From contig JAHJHT010000002.1 of NCBI GenBank assembly GCA_018823835.1, positions 1,860,001 through 1,924,000 on the forward strand: a stretch of DNA of 64,000 nt, written 5' to 3'. The notes beneath the pieces are model-generated. The model was not told the DNA's origin. It worked only from the letters and a program-made list of their open reading frames with translations, and ran no database searches. The DNA is from Alphaproteobacteria bacterium (GTDB lineage: Bacteria; Pseudomonadota; Alphaproteobacteria; Rhizobiales; Rhizobiaceae). Of the stretch, positions 52,751 to 62,548 are shown piece by piece. The stretch's first letter is position 1. Each line of letters starts with the position of its first letter. The position numbers and the translations under genes were made by a program.

Positions 52751-53392
52751 TTACCTGGCCAGTACGACATGCATGGCATGCTCTGTGGTGATTTTCTCGT
52801 TGACGCGGAAGCCTAGGCCCGGCAGGTCGATGCCGGAAAACATCGCCTCGCCCTTGCCGAGGACGACCGGCGCGATGGCAAAGTGGATGTCGTCGACGAG
52901 GCCGGCCTGCAGATATTGCCTGACCGTCTCGACGCCGCCGCCGATCTTGACGTCGAGTTCGCCGGCGGAAGCGCGGGCCAGGCCGAGCGCTTCCTCGATG
53001 CCGCCGGTGACGAAATGGAAGGTGGTGCCGCCCTGCATGACGATGGGGTCGCGCGGATAGTGGGTGAGAATGTAGGTCGGGGCGTGATAGGGCGGATTGT
53101 CGCCCCACCAGCCCTGCCAGCCATCGTCGGACCAGGCGCCGCGTTGCGGCCCGAACATGTTGCGCCCGAGGATGAAGGCGCCGAAGCCGGCCATGGCGCC
53201 TGCGGCGAATGTTTCGTCAACGCCTTGCGTGCCGCCCTCCTTGCCGATCATCGTCCGGAATGTCGGCGTGTCAAAGATCCACCGGTGCAGCTCCATGCCG
53301 CGCCTGCCGAGCGGATCGGCCAGACTCTGGTCGGGACCGGCGCCGAATCCGTCGATGGACAGCGAAAATCCCGCAACGCGGACCCTTGACAT
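52751..53392 (-). CDS. Dihydrofolate reductase family protein (RibD C-terminal type)
   Basis: A 213-residue NADPH-dependent reductase-fold protein. It has FILGRNMFGPQRG, YILTHYPRDPI and IGGGVETVRQYLQAGLVDDIHFAIAPVVLG, the RibD-C core with its glycine-rich loop. The family includes many small reductases of unknown substrate. It is divergent from an HxlR-family regulator, a common pairing. Confidence 0.9.
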   Translation of the reverse strand: MSRVRVAGFSLSIDGFGAGPDQSLADPLGRRGMELHRWIFDTPTFRTMIGKEGGTQGVDETFAAGAMAGFGAFILGRNMFGPQRGAWSDDGWQGWWGDNPPYHAPTYILTHYPRDPIVMQGGTTFHFVTGGIEEALGLARASAGELDVKIGGGVETVRQYLQAGLVDDIHFAIAPVVLGKGEAMFSGIDLPGLGFRVNEKITTEHAMHVVLAR

Positions 53393-53407
53393 GGCATTCT
53401 CCTGCCG

Positions 53408-53420
53408 ATTGCATCATGCA
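53408..53420. promoter_or_regulatory. Palindrome between reductase and HxlR genes, candidate operator
   Basis: TTGCA-TCA-TGCAA, a perfect 5-bp inverted repeat with a 3-base centre, in the 90-base gap between the divergent starts. This is where an HxlR dimer would act on both genes. Confidence 0.5.
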
Positions 53421-53482
53421 ACTGGTTTGAGACTATCTATCCGGACTTTTTTTGCAATCGGTTCTTGCGGGAGTGATCTGTT

Positions 53483-54007
53483 TTGGACATCGACCGGCGC
53501 TCGGGCTGTCCGATAAACCTGACGATGGAAGTGCTGGGCGATCGCTGGAGCCTGATCGTCATTCGCGACATGATGTTTGGCAACCGGCGGCATTTTCGCG
53601 ACCTGCTGACCCATTCGGAGGAGCGGATTGCCTCTAACATCCTGGCAGCGAGGCTGAAGCGGCTGCTTGCGCTCGGCCTGATCAGCCGGCGCGACGACCC
53701 GAGCCACAGCCAGAAGACGATCTACAGCCTGACAGAGCCGAGTATCCAGCTGGTGCCGGTGCTGGCTATGATCGGCGCCTGGGGGCGCCGGCACCTGCCG
53801 GTCAGCCGCCAACTGAGCGTCCGGGCCGAATTGCTGGAAGAGGGTGGTCCGCAGTTGTGGGAGGAATTCATGGCGGAGCTGCGCGTCATCCATGTCGAGG
53901 ACCCCGTCGAAGGCGCCAATGGCGCGCTCACGTCAAATGTGTTGGCACGCCTGACCAAGGCCTACCTCGACGTGATGGCGCGTGAAGACGGTGTTTCGGG
54001 CGCCTGA
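53483..54007 (+). CDS. HxlR family transcriptional regulator
   Basis: A 174-residue regulator with the HxlR winged helix: RSGCPINLTMEVLGDRWSLIVIRDMMFGNRRHFRDLL and IASNILAARLKRLLALGLISR. The conserved N-terminal cysteine is present. The start is TTG 53483 with GGGAG upstream. It has a C-terminal extension (about residues 110-174) beyond the core domain. It probably represses or activates the divergent reductase gene. Confidence 0.9.
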   Translation: MDIDRRSGCPINLTMEVLGDRWSLIVIRDMMFGNRRHFRDLLTHSEERIASNILAARLKRLLALGLISRRDDPSHSQKTIYSLTEPSIQLVPVLAMIGAWGRRHLPVSRQLSVRAELLEEGGPQLWEEFMAELRVIHVEDPVEGANGALTSNVLARLTKAYLDVMAREDGVSGA

Positions 54008-54137
54008 CGCTTGCGTGCCGGCGCCGGCGCTTGAGAAGCAGAGCTTTCCCGTGCCACAATGAATCCGGGCTTTTCAGCGGCGCGGGCGGCGCCGGTGCAA
54101 GCGGGTAGCGTTGCCTTCCATGCGTATCGGAGACGGC

Positions 54138-56027
54138 ATGCACGAGGACCGGGTTGAGCGACGGCTGACGGCGATCCTTGCCGCAGACGTCGTCGGCTAC
54201 AGCCGGCTGATGGAAGCCAACGAGGAGGAAACCCTTAGCCAGCTTCGCCGCCACCGGCGCGAGTTCTTCGACCCGACGGTCGCGGAGTATGGCGGCCGCA
54301 TCTTCAAGGTGATGGGCGACGGCTTTCTCGTCGAGTTCGGCAGCGTGCTCAACGCGGCGCGCTGCGCTGTCGACATCCAGCGCGGCATGGACGAACGCAA
54401 TGACGGCGTGCCCGACGACCGCCATTTCCGTTTCCGCATCGGCATCAACCTCGGCGACCTGATCGTCGACGGCGAGGATTTCTACGGCGACGGCGTCAAC
54501 ATGGCGGTGCGGTTGCAGGCCTTGGCCGGGCCGGGCGGCATCGCCTGCTCGGCGGCGGTGCGCCACGAGATCGGCAACAAGCTCGACCTCGGCTTTTCCG
54601 ACCAGGGCGATCGCCGGGTGAAGAACATCTCGCACCCGGTGCATGTCTATTTCGCCGACTGGGGCGGGGGCGCGGCGGCGGGCGCCGGTCAGCGCACGAT
54701 GCCGGGGCTGCGCCCGGCAAAGCCGTCGGTCGCGGTGCTGCCCTTCGCCAACATGAGCAACGATCCGGAGCAGGAGTTCTTCAGCGACGGCATCACCGAG
54801 GACATCATCACCGACCTGTCCGACGTGTCCGGCCTCTTCGTGCTCAGCCGCCACACCGTCTTCGCCTACAAGCACCGGGCGCAGGATCTCGAGCGCATCG
54901 CCGGAGAGCTCGGAGTCGAATTTGTCGTGGAAGGCAGCGTGCGCAAGGCCGGCAACCGCGTGCGCATCAACACGGAACTGACCGAGGGCGCGACAGACGG
55001 GCACATCTGGGCGGCGCGCTACGACCGCGACCTGACTGACATCTTCGCGGTGCAGGACGAGATCGCCACGACCATCGTGAGACAGCTCAAGGTCAAGCTG
55101 CTGCCAGAAGAGCGCAAGGCGATCGAGCAGGCGCCTACCGCCAATGTCGATGCCTACACGCACTATCTGCGCGGCCGCGAGTACTACCATATCGCGTCGA
55201 GGGCCAACCACCTGATGGCGCGGCAGAGTTTCGTGCGGGCGACCGAGCTCGATCCGCGCTATGCGCGCGCCTATGCGGGCATCGCCATCTGCGACGTGCG
55301 GCTGCAGTCGAACTACGGCACGGGGATCAGCGTCGACGACATACTGGCGACCGCCGAGAAGGCGCTGGCGATCGACCCGAAACTGCCCGAGGCGCACGCC
55401 GCGCGCGGCTTTGCGCTGGCGCTGGCGCTCCGCCGCGAGGAGGCTACGGCAGCCTTCGAGACGGCGCTGGCGATCGATCCCGACAACCATGAGGCCAACC
55501 GCTACTATGCCGAGTTCTGCGTCACCACCGGGCGGTTCGAAATGGCCGCGAAGCTGTTCATCCGGGCCACCGAGATCAAGCCCTCGGACTATGGCTCGCC
55601 GCTGATGCTGATCAACGTCTTCCGCTCGCTGGGCGACGAGAACAAGGCGCAGAGCTATGCGCGCATGGCCATCCGCAAGGCGGAGGAGGAACTGCGGCTG
55701 CATCCGGAGAATGCCAATTGCGCCTGCCTCGGCGCCACCGTCCTGGCCTATCTCGCCGAGACGGAGCGCGCGGCGGAATGGCTGGCGCGGGCGCTGGCGA
55801 CCGATCCCGGCGACCTCAACATCAAGTATAACGCCGCCTGCACCTACGCACTGCTGGGCGAGGCCGAGCGCGCCATCGACCTGCTCGAGGCCTGGGTGCC
55901 GCTGGTCGGGGCCGAGATGCGGCTGTGGTTCCACAATGATTCCGATCTCGACGGCATCCGGGACCATCCCCGCTACCAGTCGCTGGCGAGCCTCGCCGGC
56001 GGGATACAATCGGACCGCGAGAAATAA
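54138..56027 (+). CDS. Class III adenylate/guanylate cyclase with TPR repeats
   Basis: About 629 residues. Residues 1-165 form a class III cyclase domain (RRLTAILAADVVGYSRLMEANEEE, KVMGDGFLVEFGSV, and the later FRFRIGINLGDLIVDG). The middle (about 195-330) is the TolB-N/Invasin-like FPPNIADT-type region KPSVAVLPFANMSNDPEQEFFSDGITEDI, and the C-terminal half is tetratricopeptide repeats. This architecture is very common in rhizobia. ATG 54138 (GGAGA five bases upstream) or ATG 54120 may start it. Only one cyclase active-site half is obvious. Confidence 0.9.
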   Translation: MHEDRVERRLTAILAADVVGYSRLMEANEEETLSQLRRHRREFFDPTVAEYGGRIFKVMGDGFLVEFGSVLNAARCAVDIQRGMDERNDGVPDDRHFRFRIGINLGDLIVDGEDFYGDGVNMAVRLQALAGPGGIACSAAVRHEIGNKLDLGFSDQGDRRVKNISHPVHVYFADWGGGAAAGAGQRTMPGLRPAKPSVAVLPFANMSNDPEQEFFSDGITEDIITDLSDVSGLFVLSRHTVFAYKHRAQDLERIAGELGVEFVVEGSVRKAGNRVRINTELTEGATDGHIWAARYDRDLTDIFAVQDEIATTIVRQLKVKLLPEERKAIEQAPTANVDAYTHYLRGREYYHIASRANHLMARQSFVRATELDPRYARAYAGIAICDVRLQSNYGTGISVDDILATAEKALAIDPKLPEAHAARGFALALALRREEATAAFETALAIDPDNHEANRYYAEFCVTTGRFEMAAKLFIRATEIKPSDYGSPLMLINVFRSLGDENKAQSYARMAIRKAEEELRLHPENANCACLGATVLAYLAETERAAEWLARALATDPGDLNIKYNAACTYALLGEAERAIDLLEAWVPLVGAEMRLWFHNDSDLDGIRDHPRYQSLASLAGGIQSDREK

Positions 56028-56142
56028 AGACAATTCTCCGAAAAGTCGAAGGATAGAAAGTCTAGACGGCCGCTTTGCGCCGCTCTCGCCAAGCAAACAA
56101 AAATATCGTATGGTGCGAGAGCGATCAGGGAGTGCCTAATAC

Positions 56143-57459
56143 ATGGCTACCCGGTTCAGTCTCTTCGTTCAGTCGCCCTTCGAGGACACCCGGTCCCGCC
56201 CCGAACTTGTCACCGTCACGTCGCCGGCCGGCAGCATCGGTCCCGGTCCCTCGGACGAGCGCATGTATGTCGTCGAGCCGCTCGGCAAGACGCGCGCCTA
56301 CGGGCTCAACCGCGGCCCGCTCGGCACGCCCTATCTCTATCTGCCGGCATGGGCCGGGCCAGCGGCGGCGCCGGCGCTTCCCGATGCCCAGGGCCATTTC
56401 GATCACTACAGGCCGGGCGAGCCCGGCTTCATGGCGGCCCATCTCTTCGGCTGCGTGCGCTTCACGCTCGACGTCTGGGAGCGCTATCTCGGCCAGCCGC
56501 TCGAATGGCATTTCCGCGACGGCTACGACCGGCTGGAAATCTCGCTGCTGCCGCAATGGGACAACGCCCAGTACGGCTACGGCTTTCTCGAGGTCGGCAG
56601 CCAGGAGGACCCTCTCGGGCGACCGCTGCCTTTCGCGCTGGACTTCGACATCATCGCCCACGAGGTCGGGCACGCCGTGATCTACGGCGTGCTGGGCGTG
56701 CCGGCGCCGGGCGCCGAGTACCCGGAATATCTCGGCTTCCAGGAATCCTTCGCCGACTGCGTGTCACTGGTGGCGGCGATGCATTTTCCCTCGGTCGTCG
56801 ACACGGTGCTCGCCGAGACGCGCGGCAATCTCTACCTCGCCAACCGGCTGACCCGCTTCTCGGAATCGGCGCCGCACCGCCAGCTGCGCTCGGCCAACAA
56901 CACGCACACCATGGCCGAGTTCGTGCACGGCTGGAAAAACGAGCACGAGCTGTCGCAGCCGCTGACCGGCGCCGTCTTCGACGTGCTGGCCGACATCTTT
57001 CACGAGAGCCTGGTCGAGCGCCGGCTGATCTCGCCCGAGGTCGAGCAACTCGCCGACATCGCGGAAGTCGACGCGCGGGCCATGGCGCCGCTGCAGGATG
57101 CGTTCGACGCGGCCTTCGCGCGTGACGCCGACGGCTTTCGCGAGGCGCTGCTCGACGCGCGCGACATCGCGGGAGGGCTTCTTTCCAAGACGCTTTGGCA
57201 TCTCGACGCCGACTATCTCGACTACGGCGCGGTGGCGCGGGTGATGCACGCCGTCGACGCGGCCGAGACCGGCGGCCGCTACGGCGCCATCATCGCCCGG
57301 AATTTCGCCCGCCGGCAGATCGGCGAACTGCATGCCGGTCCGCGCATCCAGAGCCGCAAGCAGGGCTCACGTATGTCACGCAACCTCATCCCGTTCGACG
57401 GCGCCCGACTGCCGCGCATGAGCTATCGGGAGAGGATGCTGCTGGCGCGGGCGGGCTAG
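56143..57459 (+). CDS. HEVGH zinc metallopeptidase-like protein, unrecognised family
   Basis: A 438-residue protein without a signal peptide. The zinc site is DFDIIAHEVGHAVIYGVLG (HExxH) followed 20 residues later by LGFQESFADCVS, giving a third ligand Glu as in gluzincins (thermolysin-like). The N-terminal domain (FSLFVQSPFEDTRSRPELVTVTSP) and the C-terminal helical domain are not recognised. It lies 116 bases after the cyclase gene and is followed by two genes of unknown function. A cytoplasmic peptidase with thermolysin-like fold is inferred. Confidence 0.75.
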   Translation: MATRFSLFVQSPFEDTRSRPELVTVTSPAGSIGPGPSDERMYVVEPLGKTRAYGLNRGPLGTPYLYLPAWAGPAAAPALPDAQGHFDHYRPGEPGFMAAHLFGCVRFTLDVWERYLGQPLEWHFRDGYDRLEISLLPQWDNAQYGYGFLEVGSQEDPLGRPLPFALDFDIIAHEVGHAVIYGVLGVPAPGAEYPEYLGFQESFADCVSLVAAMHFPSVVDTVLAETRGNLYLANRLTRFSESAPHRQLRSANNTHTMAEFVHGWKNEHELSQPLTGAVFDVLADIFHESLVERRLISPEVEQLADIAEVDARAMAPLQDAFDAAFARDADGFREALLDARDIAGGLLSKTLWHLDADYLDYGAVARVMHAVDAAETGGRYGAIIARNFARRQIGELHAGPRIQSRKQGSRMSRNLIPFDGARLPRMSYRERMLLARAG

Positions 57460-57487
57460 AGACTAGAAGAAACAATCGGAGGGAAAA

Positions 57488-58099
57488 TTGGCTAAGATAT
57501 TATCGGTTGACGATACGTTGCTCGGGACATCGGCAGTCTATCTTTTTGGTCGTCTACTAAGCGACGTAAAGGTCGTCACAGGTGAAGATGCCGAAGATGA
57601 GAACCGCCCGCCGCGGAAGGGGAAGAACAATTTTCTAAAGGACCAGTTGCGGGATGATGAGGCCGGATTCGCGCGGATATTCGCATTCTCCTTTGAGGGC
57701 GCCTTTTGCGAGCTTACCCGCCCTTCGGTTTTCCTTGTTCACGGTGCTGGCTTGGATCCTGATGCTCCGGCGCCCGGCGATGATTACAAGAGGCTCGCCC
57801 GATCGCCAGGACGAGTGACTCGAACAGGGGTGGGAAGGCACTTCGGTGCCTTTGCGATGGATCTCCGGGTTTGGGTCTACGACAAGGGCGATTTCTCCAT
57901 GCGTCTGGACGTCGAGACTGGAACGCTCGACCAGATACTTCTTGAAGCCGAAATCGGGGCTGATGATCCGGCGCACCTGGGAGGATTTGGGCGATCAAGC
58001 GGCGGTCGATCCAGCGGAGGCAGGTCGAGCGGTGGTCGATCTAGCGGAGCCATGGGACGATCCAGTGGTTGGATGCCGCGGGGCTTCAGCGACGACTAA
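57488..58099 (+). CDS. Unrecognised protein with RSSGG repeats
   Basis: A 203-residue protein starting at TTG 57488 behind GGAGGG. The first 165 residues look like a compact globular domain (KILSVDDTLLGTSAVYLFGRLLSDVKVV; FCELTRPSVFLVHGAGLDPDAP; AFAMDLRVWVYDKGDFSMRLD). The C terminus is low complexity: RSSGG in four tandem units, then RSSGAMGRSSG. The DNA is AT-richer than neighbouring genes and uses rare codons (ATA, TTA, CTA). It lies between the metallopeptidase and the third gene. Confidence 0.6.
   Translation: MAKILSVDDTLLGTSAVYLFGRLLSDVKVVTGEDAEDENRPPRKGKNNFLKDQLRDDEAGFARIFAFSFEGAFCELTRPSVFLVHGAGLDPDAPAPGDDYKRLARSPGRVTRTGVGRHFGAFAMDLRVWVYDKGDFSMRLDVETGTLDQILLEAEIGADDPAHLGGFGRSSGGRSSGGRSSGGRSSGAMGRSSGWMPRGFSDD
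58007..58051 (+). repeat. 15-bp tandem repeats encoding RSSGG
   Basis: About three to four degenerate 15-base units of the form GGTCGATCNAGCGGN encode the RSSGG repeats at the C terminus of the preceding protein. Boundaries approximate. Confidence 0.6.
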
Positions 58100-58132
58100 T
58101 TCAAATGCTCAGAACCGAAGCAGGAGGCAGAA

Positions 58133-58522
58133 ATGGTGCTTTCTATACAAGGGTTTATTCCCGTCAGCCTAAAAAAGGGAGGCGGAGCGAAGGAGGCGGA
58201 GATCAGCGGGGACGAAGTCGAGGATGATGGTCTGATCGCCGGCTTCATTGACAGTGCGACTGGCGAAATTCTCTCGGGATGCGTTGATGCCCAGGGCAAC
58301 CTAGGCGATCTCGAAATCATTGTTGAGCAGCCTGGCACGGACGACATTGAGGAAGGAATCTTCAGGATATCCGCAAACGTGACCAACAAACTGAAAGACA
58401 CGCGCACGCATGTACGTGTATTCCTAAGAAGAGCAGGGCACCACGAGCCAAGATGTTCGCTGCAGGGCGTGGCCGACGACGCAAATCTCAGTGTATTTCA
58501 GCGTGATATAAAAATCACCTAG
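58133..58522 (+). CDS. Unrecognised acidic 129-residue protein
   Basis: An acidic protein starting at ATG 58133 behind a strong AGGAGG. It has short beta-rich segments (MVLSIQGFIPVSLKKGGG; GLIAGFIDSATGEILSGCVDAQGN; EIIVEQPGTDDIEEGIFRISANV). No family recognised. It is the third gene of the run with the metallopeptidase and RSSGG protein and shares their lower GC. It converges with secA. Confidence 0.6.
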   Translation: MVLSIQGFIPVSLKKGGGAKEAEISGDEVEDDGLIAGFIDSATGEILSGCVDAQGNLGDLEIIVEQPGTDDIEEGIFRISANVTNKLKDTRTHVRVFLRRAGHHEPRCSLQGVADDANLSVFQRDIKIT

Positions 58523-58556
58523 AGATCATAGCCTACGGCGAGGCACCCCACACCCC

Positions 58557-61295
58557 TCACGCAAACGTACCGTGGCAGTGCTTGTACTTCTTGCCTGAGC
58601 CGCAGGGGCAGGCTTCGTTGCGGCCGACCTTGCCCCAGGTCGACGGATCGTTCGGATCGCGTTCCTCGGGCGCCACGGTGCGGTTGTCGGCGGCGATAGC
58701 CACCGATGCGCCGCCAAACTCGCCTTCGGCGAAATCATCCTCGCCGGTGGTGCCGTCGATGTGGTGGCCCTCGCCTTCAGGCGCTTCCGGCGGCGGCGCG
58801 TCCGCTGCCTGGCGCACCAGTTCGACACGCATCAGCTGCGCGGTCACTGCCTGGCGCAGGTTGGCCAGCATGGCCTGGAACAGCTCGAAGGCCTCGCCCT
58901 TGTACTCGTTCAGCGGGTCGCGCTGCGCGTAGCCGCGGAAGCCGACCACCGACCGCAGATGGTCGAGGTTGACGAGATGCTCGCGCCACAGATGATCGAG
59001 CGTCTGCAGCATCACCGAGCGTTCGACGTAGGTCATTACCTCGGGGCCGAAGCGGGCGGCGCGGTCGGCGGCGGCCGCATCGGCTGCCTGCGTGATGCGC
59101 TCGCGGATGTCGTCTTCGGCGATGCCCTCTTCCTTGACCCATTCGTCGACCGGCAGGTCGAGGTTCAGGTTGGTCTGGATGCCTTCCTTCAGGCCGGCGA
59201 CATCCCACTGCTCGGAATAGGCGTTTTCGGGAATGTGCTTGGCGACGAGGTCGTCGATGACGTCCTGGCGCATCTCGGCGACCGTCTCGGTGAGGTGCTC
59301 GCCTTCCATCAGCTCGATGCGCTGCTCGAACACCACCTTGCGCTGGTCGTTCTGCACGTCGTCGTATTTCAGGAGGTTCTTTCGGATGTCGAAGTTGCGC
59401 GCCTCGACCTTCTTCTGCGCCTTCTCCAGCGCCTTGTTGATCCAGGGGTGGATGATGGCCTCGTCTTCCTTGAGGCCGAGCTTCTGCAGCATGCCGTCCA
59501 TGCGCTCGGACCCGAAGATGCGCATCAGGTCGTCCTGCAGCGACAGGAAGAACTTCGAGCGGCCGGGGTCGCCCTGGCGACCGGAGCGGCCGCGCAGCTG
59601 GTTGTCGATGCGGCGCGATTCATGGCGTTCGGAGGCCAGCACGTAGAGGCCGCCGGCGGCGATGGCCTTTTCCTTGAGGCGCTGGATGTCCTCGCGGATG
59701 GCCTTTTCCTTCTCGGCGCGTTCCGGGCCCTCGGGCATGTCGCCAAGCTCGTCGGCGATGCGCATCTCGGCATTGCCGCCGAGCTGGATGTCGGTGCCGC
59801 GGCCGGCCATGTTTGTGGCGATGGTGATGGCGCCCGGCTTGCCTGCCTGCGCCACGATCGAGGCCTCGCGCTCGTGGTGGCGCGCGTTCAGCACCTCGAA
59901 GTCCGTGATGCCTTCCTGGCGCAGGCGCTCGGCCAGCAGTTCCGACTTCTCGATGGAGGTGGTGCCGACCAGGATCGGCTGGCCCTTCTCGGCGGCGGCG
60001 CGGATCTCGCGCACGATCGCCTTGTACTTCTCCTCGACGGTCCGATAGACCTCGTCGTCCTCGTCGATGCGGCGGACCGGCATGTTGGTCGGCACCTCGA
60101 TGACCTCGAGGCCGTAGATGTTGCCGAACTCCTCGGCTTCGGTGGCCGCCGTGCCGGTCATGCCGGCCAGCTTGTCATACATGCGGAAGTAGTTCTGGAA
60201 GGTAACCGAGGCGAGCGTCTGGTTCTCCGGCTGGATCGCCACGTGCTCCTTGGCCTCGAGCGCCTGGTGCAGGCCTTCGGAATAGCGGCGGCCCGGCATC
60301 ATGCGGCCGGTGAACTCGTCGATGATGACGATCTCGTTGTTGCGGACGATGTAGTCCTTGTCTTTCTGGAACAGCCGGTGCGCCTTCAGCGCATTGTTCA
60401 CGTGATGGACGATGGCGACGTTCTCGACGTCGTAAAGCGAAGCGCCCTTCAGGTGGCCGGCGTCGCGCAGCAGGTTCTCCAGCTTCTCGGTGCCTTCCTC
60501 GGTGAAGGTCGCGGTGCGCTGCTTCTCGTCGACCTCGTAGTCGGCGGGCTCGAGCTGGCCCATGAAGGCGTCGATGGTGTTGTACATCTCCGAGCGGTCC
60601 TCGAGCGGACCCGAGATGATCAGCGGCGTGCGTGCCTCGTCGACCAGGATCGAGTCGACCTCGTCGACGATCGCGTAGTTGTGACCGCGCTGGACCATCG
60701 ATTCGCGGTCGTACTTCATGTTGTCGCGCAGATAGTCGAAGCCGAGCTCGTTGTTGGTCGCGTAGGTGACGTCGCAGGCATAGGCTGCGGCGCGCTCCTC
60801 GTCGGAAAGCCCGTGCATGATGACGCCGACGGACAGGCCGAGGAACTTGTAGACGCGGCCCATCCACTCGGAGTCGCGCGTGGCCAGGTAGTCGTTGACG
60901 GTGACGACGTGGACGCCCTTGCCGGACAGCGCGTTGAGGTAGACGGGAAGGGTGGCGACCAGCGTCTTGCCCTCGCCGGTGCGCATCTCGGCGATGCCGC
61001 CGTCGTTCAGCACCATGCCGCCGATCAGCTGGACGTCGAAGGGGCGCATGCCGAGCACGCGGCGCGCCGCCTCGCGAACCGTCGCGAAGGCCGGGACCAG
61101 CAGATCGTCAAGCGTCGCGCCGTTGGCGAGGTCCTTGCGGAACTGCTCGGTCCGTCCCGCGAGTTCGGCGTCCGAAAGCGCCTGCAACTCGTTCTCCATG
61201 GCGTTGATCGCCTCGACGCGGGGCCTCGTCGATTTGATCTTTCTGTCGTTGGAGGAGCCGAAGATCTTGCGGGCGATGACGCCGAGATTGACCAT
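58557..61295 (-). CDS. secA: Preprotein translocase ATPase SecA
   Basis: A 912-residue ATPase. Walker A is [14 protein letters not shown], and the preprotein-binding and helicase domains follow, with [32 protein letters not shown] and [26 protein letters not shown]. The C terminus carries the zinc-binding SEC-C motif [17 protein letters not shown]. It drives Sec export through SecYEG. Start ATG 61295, since the codon three bases upstream is TTG. Confidence 0.98.
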   Translation of the reverse strand: MVNLGVIARKIFGSSNDRKIKSTRPRVEAINAMENELQALSDAELAGRTEQFRKDLANGATLDDLLVPAFATVREAARRVLGMRPFDVQLIGGMVLNDGGIAEMRTGEGKTLVATLPVYLNALSGKGVHVVTVNDYLATRDSEWMGRVYKFLGLSVGVIMHGLSDEERAAAYACDVTYATNNELGFDYLRDNMKYDRESMVQRGHNYAIVDEVDSILVDEARTPLIISGPLEDRSEMYNTIDAFMGQLEPADYEVDEKQRTATFTEEGTEKLENLLRDAGHLKGASLYDVENVAIVHHVNNALKAHRLFQKDKDYIVRNNEIVIIDEFTGRMMPGRRYSEGLHQALEAKEHVAIQPENQTLASVTFQNYFRMYDKLAGMTGTAATEAEEFGNIYGLEVIEVPTNMPVRRIDEDDEVYRTVEEKYKAIVREIRAAAEKGQPILVGTTSIEKSELLAERLRQEGITDFEVLNARHHEREASIVAQAGKPGAITIATNMAGRGTDIQLGGNAEMRIADELGDMPEGPERAEKEKAIREDIQRLKEKAIAAGGLYVLASERHESRRIDNQLRGRSGRQGDPGRSKFFLSLQDDLMRIFGSERMDGMLQKLGLKEDEAIIHPWINKALEKAQKKVEARNFDIRKNLLKYDDVQNDQRKVVFEQRIELMEGEHLTETVAEMRQDVIDDLVAKHIPENAYSEQWDVAGLKEGIQTNLNLDLPVDEWVKEEGIAEDDIRERITQAADAAAADRAARFGPEVMTYVERSVMLQTLDHLWREHLVNLDHLRSVVGFRGYAQRDPLNEYKGEAFELFQAMLANLRQAVTAQLMRVELVRQAADAPPPEAPEGEGHHIDGTTGEDDFAEGEFGGASVAIAADNRTVAPEERDPNDPSTWGKVGRNEACPCGSGKKYKHCHGTFA

Positions 61296-61523
61296 CAAGT
61301 GGTCCTTTCAATTCCGTATCCTGCCGGCTGGGAACCGGTGGAACCCTCAAGGGTTGGGGCAACAGCGAAAAGCGCCCGGAAAACGGTTCTGGACGCAAAG
61401 TCGAAGGACAGATAAGAGGGGCCTGAACCGATGTCAACGCGCTCTAACACGCGCAACCGCGCCAAATTCCGCCACAATCGGGTGGGCTTCAAGGCGCTTG
61501 AGAATCCCCACTGGAGAGTTTCC

Positions 61524-62462
61524 ATGCTGTTTTCGTACCGCCACGGCGCATTTGCCAAGCTCGCGCTGTCCGTCGGCCTTGCCGCCCTCATCGCCGGCAG
61601 CGCCCGGGCCGAGGAACCGGCCGCCACTCCGGCCGCCGAGACCGCGCCTGCGGCAGCGGCCGCTCCAGCCGAAGCCGTCGACCCCGCAAAGGTCGTCGCG
61701 ACCATCGACGGCCAGGCCGTCACCGAGGGCGAACTGGCGCTGGCGCTGAGCAGCGTCGATCAGCAGTACGCCCAGCTGGCGCCCGAGCAGCGCCGCGCCG
61801 CGGCCTTCATGGCCGTCATGGAGATCAAGCTCCTGGTCGCCAAGGCGGTAGCCGACGGCCTCGACAAGGATCCCGAAGTCGAGCAGCGGCTCGCCTTCCT
61901 GCACGACCGGGCACTGCACGGCGAGGTGATCGAGAAGAATGTCGCCGACAGCATCACCGAGGCCGACATCAGGGCACGCTACGACAAGACCGTGTCCGAG
62001 ACGCCGCCGGTCAACGAGGTCAAGGCGCGCCACATCCTGGTGAAGACCGAGGAAGAAGCGCGCGAGATCATCAAGCAGCTCGATGAAGGCGCGGACTTCG
62101 AGAAGCTCGCCAATGAGAAGACGCTCGACCCGAGCGGCAAGACCAGCGGCGGCGACCTCGGCTATTTCACCGCCAGCCAGATGGTGCCGGAGTTTTCGGA
62201 AGCCGCCATGGCGCTCGACATCGGTGCCTACAGCAAGGAGCCGGTCAAGACCGACTTCGGCTGGCACATCATCAAGCTCGAGGACAAGCGCGCGCAGCAG
62301 CCGCCGGCTTACGAGCAGGTCAAGTCGCGCATGAACGAGCTTCTGCTGCGCGAGAAATACTTCGCGCTGGTCAACGAGCTGCGGGCCGCCGCCAAGGTCG
62401 AGATCGCAGACGAGGAGCTCAAGAAGGCAATCGACGCGATCGACGCCGCCCAGAAGCAGTAG
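61524..62462 (+). CDS. Periplasmic peptidyl-prolyl isomerase (parvulin type)
   Basis: A 312-residue exported protein: signal peptide (FAKLALSVGLAALIAGSARAEEP), a Pro/Ala-rich linker, and a SurA/PpiC-type N domain (DGQAVTEGELALALSSVDQQY). The parvulin domain is VKARHILVKTEEEAREIIKQL to FGWHIIKLEDKRAQQPP (about residues 165-255). ATG 61524 follows GGAG; the open frame upstream is not coding. It probably helps fold outer membrane proteins. Confidence 0.93.
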   Translation: MLFSYRHGAFAKLALSVGLAALIAGSARAEEPAATPAAETAPAAAAAPAEAVDPAKVVATIDGQAVTEGELALALSSVDQQYAQLAPEQRRAAAFMAVMEIKLLVAKAVADGLDKDPEVEQRLAFLHDRALHGEVIEKNVADSITEADIRARYDKTVSETPPVNEVKARHILVKTEEEAREIIKQLDEGADFEKLANEKTLDPSGKTSGGDLGYFTASQMVPEFSEAAMALDIGAYSKEPVKTDFGWHIIKLEDKRAQQPPAYEQVKSRMNELLLREKYFALVNELRAAAKVEIADEELKKAIDAIDAAQKQ

Positions 62463-62505
62463 TCGCGGCACCGCCGCTTGCGGCGGGCAGACGCGGTACG
62501 GAACG

Positions 62506-62535
62506 ACGGCGCGGGCAACCGCGCCGTTTTTGTTT
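62506..62535 (+). terminator. Intrinsic terminator of the parvulin gene
   Basis: ACGGCGCGG (62506-62514) pairs with CCGCGCCGT (62519-62527) around a GCAA loop, followed by TTTTTGTTT (62527-62535). It is 44 bases after the stop codon. Confidence 0.92.
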
Positions 62536-62548
62536 GGCGCGGGCCATG

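Noticed and set aside
53928..56096. 722-residue open frame on the minus strand
   Set aside because: Antisense of the cyclase-TPR gene.
58007..58051. Short tandem repeats that could suggest a CRISPR array
   Set aside because: They are contiguous 15-base coding repeats for RSSGG, with no spacers and no cas genes.
58761..61415. 884-residue open frame on the plus strand opposite secA
   Set aside because: It is the antisense of secA; its composition is Leu/Val/Asp-rich without domains, a common artefact in GC-rich DNA.
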